64,000 nt of DNA from contig NZ_BNBO01000039.1 of assembly GCF_014655955.1 (NCBI RefSeq), forward strand, positions 1 to 64,000, in the 5' to 3' direction. The notes under the pieces were generated by a model that was not told where the DNA came from, made no database searches, and saw nothing but the letters and a program-made list of their open reading frames with translations. The stretch comes from Kitasatospora indigofera (lineage in GTDB: Bacteria > Actinomycetota > Actinomycetes > Streptomycetales > Streptomycetaceae). Of this stretch, positions 24,140-32,900 are shown piece after piece. A program made the translations under genes and the position numbers. Position 1 is the first letter of the stretch. Every line of letters begins with the position of its first letter.

Positions 24140-25519
24140 ATGCCAAGCCAGACCGCTCCAGGGCGACGCAGTACATCGCAGAGCCGGGACGGGAGCCGCG
24201 CGAGCCGGCGGGGCCGCCCCGCACAGGCCGCGCCGGGCACCCCGGCCTCGGCGGTTCCGGTCCGGGTCCACCCGCGGCCCGGGCTGCTCGGCAGCCGGCT
24301 GAGGCTGCAGCAACTCGTCCTGATCGAGGTGGCGGTGGCGCTGGTCGCCGTCGGCTGGACGATCGGCAAGGCCGCTGCAGGCGCGTTCGCGGTGGTCGCC
24401 GCCGCGCTGGTGGTGATCGCCCTGATCCCGCTGCGCGGACGCACCATCCCCGAGGCGCTGCGGGTCCGTTCCGCGCTGAAGGCCCGTCGGAAGAAGGCCG
24501 CGGGGAACATCCCGCCGGCCGGCACCGACCCGGCCCTGGCGCCGGCCCTGGAGCTCGAACCGGCCCTGCGCACCTGCACCCACGCCACCGAGGCCGACTT
24601 CGGCGGCCGGCCCGTCCGCCGGGAGACCGGCATGGTCGGCGACGGCACCTTCCTCAGCTCGGTCCTGCTCGTCCAGGCGAAGGACCAGCCGCTGCGCCCG
24701 GTGCGCACCGCGCTGCCGCTGCCGCTGGACGTGATCTGCTCGGCCCTCCAGGTGGACGACATCGCCCTGGAGTCGGTGCAGTTGGTGCAGCACACCCAGC
24801 CCGCGCCGGCCCCGCACCTGCCGGACCAGTCGCTCGCGGCCCGCGCCTACCAGCAGCTGCCGGACGGCATCGCCACCCCGGGCCTGCGGCTCACCTGGGT
24901 CGCCCTCAAGCTCAACCCGGAGCAGGCCGCCACCGCCGTCCTGGCCCGCGGCGGCGGCGAGGAGGGCGCCCGCAAGGCCCTGCAGCGCGTCACCGACCAG
25001 CTGGCCGGCCGGCTCAACGGCGCCGGCTTCACCGCGACCGCACTGGACGAGCGCGAGCTGATCGCCGCCCTGGCCATCTCCACCTGCGCCAACCCGATCG
25101 CCGTGGCGGGCCGTCAGGGCACCGGCGGTGGCGGCGCGAACGCCCGCCGCACCCAGGAGAGCGCCAAGTTCTGGCGGATCGACGACCGCTGGCACAGCAC
25201 CTACTGGATCTCGAAGTGGCCGCAGCTCAGCCGCCCGGGCGGGGCGCCCGGCCGGATCGCGGCCCCCGACCTGGTCAACCTGGTCACCGGCACCCCCGCG
25301 CTGGCCAGCACCTTCAGCCTGACGGCCGGCCGCGGCACCGGCGGCTCGGTGGCGATCAGCGGGCACGTCCGGGTGACCGGGCGCAGCGAGAGCGAGGTCG
25401 CCCAGGTCGGGCGGCTGGTGGAGGCCCGGGCCCAGAGCGCCGGCCTCGGCCTGAACCGGCTCGACCTGGAGCAGGCCCCCGGCCTGCTCGCCACGCTGCC
25501 CCTGGGAGGGACTTCCTGA
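24140..25519 (+). CDS. eccE: Type VII secretion protein EccE
   Basis: Peripheral membrane-anchored component of the ESX complex, 459 residues. A basic, low-complexity start is followed by two adjacent hydrophobic helices (about residues 57-98, separated by GWTIGKAAAG) and then a soluble domain typical of EccE. The ATG at 24140 follows GGGGG, with GAGAGGG further upstream. The stop overlaps the next start in an ATGA arrangement. It is divergent from eccB; a TACGAT -10-like box at 24045-24050 may drive it, with a weak -35. Confidence 0.88.
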   Translation: MPSQTAPGRRSTSQSRDGSRASRRGRPAQAAPGTPASAVPVRVHPRPGLLGSRLRLQQLVLIEVAVALVAVGWTIGKAAAGAFAVVAAALVVIALIPLRGRTIPEALRVRSALKARRKKAAGNIPPAGTDPALAPALELEPALRTCTHATEADFGGRPVRRETGMVGDGTFLSSVLLVQAKDQPLRPVRTALPLPLDVICSALQVDDIALESVQLVQHTQPAPAPHLPDQSLAARAYQQLPDGIATPGLRLTWVALKLNPEQAATAVLARGGGEEGARKALQRVTDQLAGRLNGAGFTATALDERELIAALAISTCANPIAVAGRQGTGGGGANARRTQESAKFWRIDDRWHSTYWISKWPQLSRPGGAPGRIAAPDLVNLVTGTPALASTFSLTAGRGTGGSVAISGHVRVTGRSESEVAQVGRLVEARAQSAGLGLNRLDLEQAPGLLATLPLGGTS

Positions 25520-26289
25520 TGGCGTACCAGACCTACCCCACCGCTCCCGCCCCGGCCCCCGGCACCGAGCAGACCCGGACCCGGACGCGGATCCTGCCCG
25601 GCTTCGGCCTGCGCGGGCCCAAGCGCGAGAAGCACGTCCTCAACCCCGAGGACCTCGGCGCGATGGCCTTCCCGGTCGGCGACGACGGCGTGGTGATCGG
25701 CGTCGACCCGCAGCAGCAGCCCGCCGTGCTGGGCCTGTTCCGGCCCACCGCCTACGACCTGGTGCTGGTCGGCGGCGTCTGGACGGCCCAGATCATCGCG
25801 CTGCGGGCGGCCGCCACCGGCGCCCGGATCGCCGTCGAGACCGCCCGCCCGCAGCTGTGGGCCCCGATGGCGCAGGCGGCGGGCGGCGGCCAGCCGTGCG
25901 TGACCGTGCACCAGGTGGGCCGGCTCGGGCCGCAGGGCGCCTCGGTCGCCTCGCCGGTGCTGGTGGTCCGGGACCTCGGTGCCCGGCCACCGCGCAGCCG
26001 GCTCTCGGCCGCGCCCTGGCAGACCACCCTGACCCTGCTGCCGTACCTCGGGCCGAACGCCGCGCGGGTGCTGAACGCCGCCGACCTGGTCGGCCTGCAG
26101 CGGATCTCCCCTCAGGAGGCCGAACTGGTCGGCCGGGTGCTGTCGCTCGGTGACCAGGACGTGGCCTCGCTGCCCACGCTGGGTGAGGACATCACGCTGT
26201 GGGCGACCCGGATGCGGCGCCAGTACGTCCGGACCGTCGCCGGCCAGGCCGAGACCCAGGTGCTGGGCGCCCCGCGCCGGATGGACTGA
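25519..26289 (+). CDS. Unknown protein translationally coupled to EccE
   Basis: A 256-residue soluble protein whose ATG (25519-25521) overlaps the eccE stop by one base, indicating coupled translation. There is no signal peptide or membrane helix. The first 35 residues are Pro/Ala/Thr-rich, followed by a mixed alpha/beta domain with hydrophobic strands (YDLVLVGGVWTAQIIAL, SPVLVVRDLG) and a helical C-terminus (ISPQEAELVGRVLSLGDQDV). I recognise it as conserved next to eccE in streptomycetes but know no function. The P-loop-like positions seen in paralogous ATPases are absent. Coupling suggests a 1:1 partner of EccE or the ESX complex. Confidence 0.82.
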   Translation: MAYQTYPTAPAPAPGTEQTRTRTRILPGFGLRGPKREKHVLNPEDLGAMAFPVGDDGVVIGVDPQQQPAVLGLFRPTAYDLVLVGGVWTAQIIALRAAATGARIAVETARPQLWAPMAQAAGGGQPCVTVHQVGRLGPQGASVASPVLVVRDLGARPPRSRLSAAPWQTTLTLLPYLGPNAARVLNAADLVGLQRISPQEAELVGRVLSLGDQDVASLPTLGEDITLWATRMRRQYVRTVAGQAETQVLGAPRRMD

Positions 26290-26371
26290 CCCGGGCGGGG
26301 AGGGCGGCGCGGGCCGGAGCCCCGGGAGTCACCCGGTGGAGGGCGTTCCCCGGACAAGATGAGACACCGCC

Positions 26372-26401
26372 TTCAGCGCGGGCCGATTCACGTCCTAATC
26401 T
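26372..26401 (+). promoter_or_regulatory. Candidate promoter of the EspI-like gene
   Basis: TTCAGC (26372-26377) and TAATCT (26396-26401) are 18 bases apart, about 50 bases before the GTG start. The local AT content is higher than the surroundings. Confidence 0.4.
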
Positions 26402-26451
26402 TGATGCGCAACGGCACCGCGAACAGCGGCGGCGAACACGAGGGAGCCCAA

Positions 26452-28854
26452 GTGAGCAGCGATCGGGACGGCGTCTACGTCGGCGACAACGCGGCGGAGG
26501 ACGACGACGACTGGTCCGACGCGCCCGACTACACTCCCCCGTCCTGGTACACCCAGAGCGAGCCGGCCGGGCCGGCGGCCGCCGGGGCGCCCGAGGTGCC
26601 GCCGGCGCCCGGGCCGCCGGCCGTCCCCGCCCAGGGGGCTCCGGTCCAGGCCGCGCCGGTCGCCCCGGTGCCGCCCGAGGCCGCCGCCCCCGCTCCGGTA
26701 CCGGCCCCGGTGGCTCCCGGGCCCGCTCCGGCCGCCCCCGTCGCACCGGTCGTGGAGGCGGCCCCGGCCCCCGGCCCCGCGCCGGTGCCCGAGCCCGTCG
26801 TGTCCGCACCCGTACCGGCCCCCGCTCCCGTGCCGCAGGCCGCCGAGCCGGTCGCCGTGGTGCCGCCCGCGCCCGCCCCGGTGGAGGCCGCCGTCCAGGC
26901 CGCGCCGCCGGTGCAGCCCGTGCAGCCGGCCGTGCCGGTGCAGGAGCAGCAGGCCGGCGCGCCCGCTCCGGCCCCGGCGCCCGAGCAGCAGCCCCCGTGG
27001 GCCGTCGGCCCGGAGGCCCAGCAGTACCAGGCCGCACTCGCCCAGCAGCAGGCCCAGCAGCCGTACCCGCCGCAGCAGGCGCCGGCCCCGCAGCAGCAGC
27101 CCTACCCGCCGCAGCAGCCCCAGCAGCCCTACCCGCCGCAGGCGCAGCAGCACCAGCCGTACCCCCCGCAGGCGCAGCAGCAGGCCCCGCAGCAGCCGCA
27201 GTACCCCGGCCAGGACCAGCAGGCCGCCCAGCACGCCGCCCAGCAGGCGGCCCAGTGGGCCCAGCAGCAGCAGGCCCAGCAGCAGCCCCCGCAGCAGGGC
27301 GGCTACGGCTACCCGCCGCAGGCGCAGCAGCAGCCGTACCCCCCGCAGGCTCCGCAGCAGCCGCAGCAGCAGGCCACGCCGCAGCAGCCCGCGCCCGGTC
27401 CGCCGGTCGACCCGCGCCAGGGCGGCTGGCCGCAGCCGAACACCTACCAGCCGCCGCAGCAGCCCCAGCAGCCCCAGCAGGGCGGCCAGCCCGGCTGGCC
27501 GCAGCAGGGCGGCGTCCCGCAGGCCCCGGCCGCGTTCCAGCAGGGCGGTGCCCCGCAGCAGACCGCGCACGGCGCGCCGCTCGGCTACACCGCCGCCGTC
27601 GAGCTGTCCTCGGACCGCCTGCTGCGCAGCCAGCCGAAGCAGCAGCGCCAGCAGTCGCGCTTCCAGTTCGGCGGCAAGGCGGCGGCCGCCGACCGGGCCC
27701 GCAAGCTGGAGATCATCCGTACCCCGGTGATGAGCTGCTACCGGATCGCGGTGATCAGCCTCAAGGGCGGCGTCGGCAAGACCACGACCACCACCTCGCT
27801 CGGGGCCACCCTGGCCAGCGAGCGCCAGGACAAGGTGATCGCGATCGACGCCAACCCGGACGCCGGCACCCTCGGGCGCCGGGTCAAGCGGCAGACCGGC
27901 GCGACCATCCGCGACCTGGTGACGGCCATCCCGCACCTGCGCAGCTACATGGACATCCGCCAGTTCACCTCGCAGGACCTGCACTCGGGCCTGGAGATCC
28001 TGGCGAACGACGTCGACCCGGCCGTCTCCACCACGTTCAACGACTCGGACTACCGCCAGGTCATCGACGTGCTGGGCCGGCAGTACCCGATCATCCTGAC
28101 CGACTCCGGCACCGGGCTGCTGTACAGCGCGATGCGCGGGGTGCTGGACCTCGCCGACCAGCTGATCATCGTCTCCACGCCCAGCGTGGACGGCGCGAGC
28201 AGCGCCTCCACCACCCTGGACTGGCTCTCCGCGCACGGGTACGCGGACCTGGTCCAGCGCTCCATCACGGTGGTGTCCGGGGTGCGCGAGACCAGCAAGA
28301 TGATCAAGGTCGAGGACATCGTCGCGCACTTCCAGACCCGCTGCCGCGGCGTCGTGGTGGTGCCCTTCGACGAGAGCCTGGCCGCCGGCGCCGAGGTCAA
28401 CCTCGACATGATGCGCCCCAAGGTCCGGGAGGCCTACTTCGAGCTGGCCACCCTGGTCGGCGAGGACATCATCCGGGCCCAGCAGGCCGCCGGACAGCAG
28501 GCGGGCGGCTGGCAGCAGGCCGCCGCGCAGCCGTACCAGGGCCAGCCGTACCCGCAGCAGCAGGCCCAGCCCGGCGAGTGGGGCCAGCCGCAGCAGTACC
28601 CGCCCGCCGGCGGGCCCGAGGGCGGCCAGGGCGGCTACCCGCAGCAGCAGCCCGGCCAGCCCGCGCCCGGCGCCCCCTGGGCCCCGCAGCCGGGCCAGGC
28701 CCCGCCGCCGCCCCCCGGGTACGGCTACCCGCCCCAGCAGGCCGCCCCCGGCGGGCAGCAGCTGCCGCAGGAGTGGGCCCAGCCGCAGCACCAGGCCCCG
28801 CAGGGCGGCTACGGCTACCCGCCCCAGGGCCAGCCGCCCCAGCAGCAGGGGTAG
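26452..28854 (+). CDS. Proline/glutamine-rich ParA/MinD-type ATPase, EspI-like
   Basis: An 800-residue protein in three parts. An acidic head (about 1-40) contains SDAPDYTPPSWY. A long Pro/Ala- then Pro/Gln-rich region (about 45-400) has repeated QPYPPQ and GYGYPPQ units. A ParA-type ATPase domain starts with the deviant Walker A KGGVGKTTT at residue 438, with AIDANPDAG and ILTDSGTG downstream. A second Pro/Gln-rich tail ends the protein. Mycobacterial EspI, an ESX-1-associated regulator, has the same order: Pro-rich region then ParA domain. The GTG at 26452 has GGGAG 6 bases upstream. The role here is inferred from architecture and position after eccE. Confidence 0.88.
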   Translation: MSSDRDGVYVGDNAAEDDDDWSDAPDYTPPSWYTQSEPAGPAAAGAPEVPPAPGPPAVPAQGAPVQAAPVAPVPPEAAAPAPVPAPVAPGPAPAAPVAPVVEAAPAPGPAPVPEPVVSAPVPAPAPVPQAAEPVAVVPPAPAPVEAAVQAAPPVQPVQPAVPVQEQQAGAPAPAPAPEQQPPWAVGPEAQQYQAALAQQQAQQPYPPQQAPAPQQQPYPPQQPQQPYPPQAQQHQPYPPQAQQQAPQQPQYPGQDQQAAQHAAQQAAQWAQQQQAQQQPPQQGGYGYPPQAQQQPYPPQAPQQPQQQATPQQPAPGPPVDPRQGGWPQPNTYQPPQQPQQPQQGGQPGWPQQGGVPQAPAAFQQGGAPQQTAHGAPLGYTAAVELSSDRLLRSQPKQQRQQSRFQFGGKAAAADRARKLEIIRTPVMSCYRIAVISLKGGVGKTTTTTSLGATLASERQDKVIAIDANPDAGTLGRRVKRQTGATIRDLVTAIPHLRSYMDIRQFTSQDLHSGLEILANDVDPAVSTTFNDSDYRQVIDVLGRQYPIILTDSGTGLLYSAMRGVLDLADQLIIVSTPSVDGASSASTTLDWLSAHGYADLVQRSITVVSGVRETSKMIKVEDIVAHFQTRCRGVVVVPFDESLAAGAEVNLDMMRPKVREAYFELATLVGEDIIRAQQAAGQQAGGWQQAAAQPYQGQPYPQQQAQPGEWGQPQQYPPAGGPEGGQGGYPQQQPGQPAPGAPWAPQPGQAPPPPPGYGYPPQQAAPGGQQLPQEWAQPQHQAPQGGYGYPPQGQPPQQQG

Positions 28855-28874
28855 CGCCCCCGGCACCCGCCGTC

Positions 28875-28922
28875 CGCACGCGAAGACCCGCCGGCCCGAG
28901 GGCCGGCGGGTCTTCGCGTGCG
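28875..28922. terminator. Perfect 23-bp bidirectional terminator
   Basis: Arms of 23 bases (28875-28897 and 28900-28922) are exact reverse complements with a 2-base GA centre. It sits between the convergent EspI-like gene and ribF and can serve both. Confidence 0.8.
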
Positions 28923-28944
28923 CCGCCGCGCGGGCGGCGGGCCG

Positions 28945-29934
28945 TCAGCCGGCCGCCGGGCCCGCCCCGGTGAGGATCCGGGCCCGCTCGACGTCGTCGG
29001 CCATCCGCACCAGCAGCGCGTCGATCGAGTCGAACTTCTCCATGCCGCGCAGGTACGCCAGGAAGTCGACGGCGACGTGCATCCCGTACAGGTCCAGGCC
29101 GACCCGGTCGATGGCGTACGCCTCCACGGTGCGGGTGGTGCCGTCGAAGGTCGGGTTGGTGCCGACCGAGATGGCGGCCGGCATCCGCTCGCCCGTCCCG
29201 CCGCCGGGCACCAGGGAGCCCTCCGTCGGGGCGGTCAGCCAGCCGGCGTAGACGCCGTCGGCCGGGATCGCGCTGTGCGGGACGGTCTCCACGTTGGCGG
29301 TCGGGTAGCCCAGCTCGCGCCCGCGCTGCGCACCGCGCACCACCACGCCCTCCACCCGGTGCGGGCGCCCGAGCACCTCGGCGGCGCCCGCCAGGTCCCC
29401 CGAGGCGACCAGCCGCCGGGTGAGGGTGGAGGAGAACGGCTCCCCGCCGCCCGCCTGGCCGCACACCTGAAGGTCGACCACCTCGACGTCGAAGTCGGCG
29501 CCCCGGCCGAGCTTGGCGAGCAGTTCGACGTTGCCCGCGGCCTTGTGCCCGAACCGGAAGTTGGGCCCCTCGATGACCGTCCGCGCGTGCAGCGCGTCCA
29601 CCAGCACCTGCTGGACGAAGGTCTCCGGGGACTCCTGCGACAGCTCGAAGGTGAACGGCAGCACCAGCACCGCGTCCACCCCCAGCTCGGCGATCAGCTC
29701 CGCGCGACGCGGCTGCGGGGCGAGCAGCGGCGGGTGGCTGCCGGGCCGGACGACCTCGCTGGGGTGCGGGTCGAAGGTCACCACGACCGCCTTGGCGCCC
29801 AGCTCACGGGCCCGCTCCACCGCCCGGTTGATGATCAGTTGATGCCCGCGGTGCACTCCGTCGAACGAGCCGATGGTGACGACGCTGCGTCCCCAGTCGC
29901 CGGGGATCTCCTCCAGGCCACGCCAGCGCTGCAC
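28945..29934 (-). CDS. ribF: Bifunctional riboflavin kinase / FAD synthetase
   Basis: Makes FMN from riboflavin and FAD from FMN. The N-terminal adenylyltransferase domain has VTIGSFDGVHRGHQ (about 19-32) and TFDPHP. The C-terminal flavokinase domain has GRELGYPTANVE and DGVYAGWL. At 329 residues it is slightly longer than average, with a Gly-rich insertion (VPGGGTGERM). The GTG start (29932-29934) has AAGGAG 8 bases upstream. It lies 65 bases after the large STAND-like gene and is probably co-transcribed with it. Confidence 0.95.
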   Translation of the reverse strand: MQRWRGLEEIPGDWGRSVVTIGSFDGVHRGHQLIINRAVERARELGAKAVVVTFDPHPSEVVRPGSHPPLLAPQPRRAELIAELGVDAVLVLPFTFELSQESPETFVQQVLVDALHARTVIEGPNFRFGHKAAGNVELLAKLGRGADFDVEVVDLQVCGQAGGGEPFSSTLTRRLVASGDLAGAAEVLGRPHRVEGVVVRGAQRGRELGYPTANVETVPHSAIPADGVYAGWLTAPTEGSLVPGGGTGERMPAAISVGTNPTFDGTTRTVEAYAIDRVGLDLYGMHVAVDFLAYLRGMEKFDSIDALLVRMADDVERARILTGAGPAAG

Positions 29935-29999
29935 CCTGACCGCTCCTTGTTCCGTACGCCGCGTACCTTCTGTACGCTCAAACGCTCACATCCGAACCC

Positions 30000-32900
30000 C
30001 TATAGCGTGCCATGCGCCCGCCCCTGCTCCGGCACCGGAAGGCCGGTTCGCCGCCGCGGCGGCCGCACGCCGGCCGCCCGCCCGCCCGGTCCGGCCTCCC
30101 GCTCGGCCTCGGCGGCGGCGTACTGGGGGTCGCGCCCGGCCGCCACCAGGGCCCGCATCCGGGCCAGCCCGGGCCCCTCCGGCAGCGGTGGTGCGTGCTC
30201 GTCCGGCCACCGGGCGAGCAGCAGGGCGAACGCCGCCGACCGCCCGGCGCAGCGCACCAGCACCTCGTCCGCCTCCAGCAGCGCGGCGCAGGCCCCGGCG
30301 ACCACCTCGCGGGCCCAGCCCTCGTCGTGGCCGGCGCAGTGCTCGGCCAGCCGCTCCAGGGCCGCCGTCAGCACCACCGGATCGCTCTCCGCGGCCAGCA
30401 GGGCCGCCAGCAGCTCCGCCCGGGCCGGCCCGCCCGCGACGGCCAGCACCTCGGCGAACACCCGCCGCACGGCCGGCCGCGCCGTCAGCACGCCGTCCAG
30501 CAGGGCCCGAAGGTCCGCCGGCGCCCCCAGCGGGCCGGGGAGGCCGCGCAACCGGCCCTCCAGGTACTCGCCCGCGACCAGGGCGGCCCGCTCCGGACGC
30601 TCCCTCAGCAGCGCCCCGGCCAGTTCGGCGCCGCGCCGGAGCACCTCCGGCGCGGCCGCCCCCGCCAGCACCCGCAGCCCCTCGGCCGGCGCGGCGCCGG
30701 GCAGCGCCAGGCGCTCGGCGAGGGCGGCCAGCACCTCGTCCGGGTGGCTCTCCAGGGCCGGCGCCAGGACGTCCGCCGTGACGAAGGGATCGCCCGCGGC
30801 GTACGCGGCCAGGGCGCGTGGCAGGTACGCCGCGCGGGTCCCCGGGGCGCGGACCAGCAGCGCCAGCGCGGCCCCGTGCAGCCCCGGCTCGTCCTCCCGG
30901 GCCAGCAGCGCCAGCGCGCTGTGGCGCAGCAGCTCGGCGCCGGCCCCCCGGGCGTGCGGGGCGGCCCGCAGGGCGTGCACGGCGGCCGCCACGTGGCGTT
31001 CGGGGCGGGGGTCGTGGCTCCAGCGGTCGACGGCCCGGCAGAGGGCGGAGGGCTCGTCCGCGGCGAGCACCAGCAGCAGGGCGTCGGCGCGCGGGTGGGC
31101 GGCGTCGGCGAGACGGTCCGTCAGGTCGTCCAGGGCGAGGCTGCGATGGGCGTGCAGCAGGTCGTGGGCGAGGTCGGCGACGGTGCTCCCGGGCCGGGCC
31201 GGCAGGCCCCGGGGGTCGTCGAACCAGGCGCAGACCAGCGGGATCACCCCGGCCGGGTCGGCGCGCAGCCGCCGGGCGGCGGCGGCCAGGAAGGGCTGCC
31301 CGGGGCCGTCGGCGCGCACCAGGCGGCGCAGCAGGTCCAGTTCGGCGGCGGCGGGCAGTCCGAGGCCCAGCCAGAAGTCCGGCCCGAACCGGCCGTACCC
31401 GGCGGCCGCCGGGTCGGGTACGCCGGTGGCGCAGGCCCGTTCGGCGATCCGGTCGGCCAGCCCGGCCAGCAGGGCGCCGTGGGCGGCCGGCTCGGGACCG
31501 GCCAGACCCGCGGCCAGCAGCCGCCCGGCCCACCAGGAGGCCTCGCCGCCCGGCGGGGCGAGGTCCAGCGCCCGGCACAGCCGGTGGAGCCACGGGTCCA
31601 GCGCGGTCGGCCCCCGGTCCTCGCCGAGGGTGCGCAGGGCGGCCGCCACCGGCCCGGCCCGGTGCCGGGCGACGACCACCGGGCCGGGCCCCTCGGGCGG
31701 CACCTGCGGCGGCACGTCGGACGGCCCCTCGGGGAGCCGCTCGGGGAGCCGCTCGGCCGGTCCCTCGGCGCGTGCCTCGGCCGGTCCGGTCACGTCCGGC
31801 GGTCCGGCCGGCCCGGACCCGCCGGGCGGCGCCTCCCCCGGCCCGGGGCGGGCCGGCCGGTGCGCCCCGGCTCCGTGCGCCGCCCAGGGCGGGTGACCCA
31901 CTCCCCGACGTTCGGCCAGGGGCTCCGTCCGGGGCTCCGTCCGGGGCTGCGCCGCGCCGTCCCGCACGGCCCCGGGGCCGCCCGCCCCGGACAGCTCCCG
32001 GCCGGGCCACGGCCCCTCCGGCCCGAGCCCCCCAGACCCCTCGGACAGCCCCGTCGGCACGCCCGACCGCTCCGGTGCACCAGGCCGTTCCCGTGCACCG
32101 GGCCGTTCCGGCGCACCAGTGCGTTCCGGGGCACCAGTCCGCTCCGAGCCCACCGGCGGCCCGGCCGGTTCCGCCAACAGCAGCCGCAGGGCCGCGTCCA
32201 GGTCCAGGTGCAGTCCCTGCAGCCAGTCCGAGAACTCCTCGTGGGCCGGCCGGTAGCCCTGGCCGGCCGGCACGAACAGCCGCTCGGCCAGCACCGCCGC
32301 GGCCCACCCGCCGGCCACCGGGAACAGCTCCTCGAAGGCCTCCCGGTCGAGCCCGCCGTGCCCCGGGCCGAGCATCCGCCGGGCGGCCTCGTGCACCCGC
32401 CCCGCCACCGCCGAGGCGAGCCGGCGCAGCCGCCCGGTGTCCTCGCCGGCGGGCGGCGGCCCGCCCCGGCGGTGCGCGCCCGGCCGGCGGGGCACCGAGG
32501 CGCCCGCGATCCGGCGGGCCACCGCCAGGCAGCGCAGGTCGAGATGGCCGGCGAAGAGGTCGCCGCGCGAGCCGGCCTCCCCCTGCACGCCGGCCGCCCG
32601 GAGCTCCCCGGCCAGCCGCAGGGCCAGCGGGTGCCGGGCGTCGGCACCGGGCCGCCCGGCGGGCAGGCCGTAGCGGCGCCGGGCCCGGCCGGCCGCCTCG
32701 GCCGGCAGCGGGCCGAGCCGGTGCACCCGGGGCGGGTCCGCCGGCTCGAAGGCCCGGCGGCCCGCCGCGGCCGCCGCCCCCGGGCCGGTCGCGCCCGGAC
32801 CGTCCGCGTCCCGACCGTCCGGGAGCAGCCGGCGCCCGGCGCGGTCCGGTGCCGGGCCGGGGGCCAGTTGCTCCCAGGCGTCCTCGCCGCAGGCCGTGAG

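Noticed and set aside
28875..28922. Attachment site or mobile element end
   Set aside because: The 23-bp palindrome sits between convergent genes with a 2-base centre, typical of a bidirectional terminator; no integrase, transposase or target duplication is nearby.
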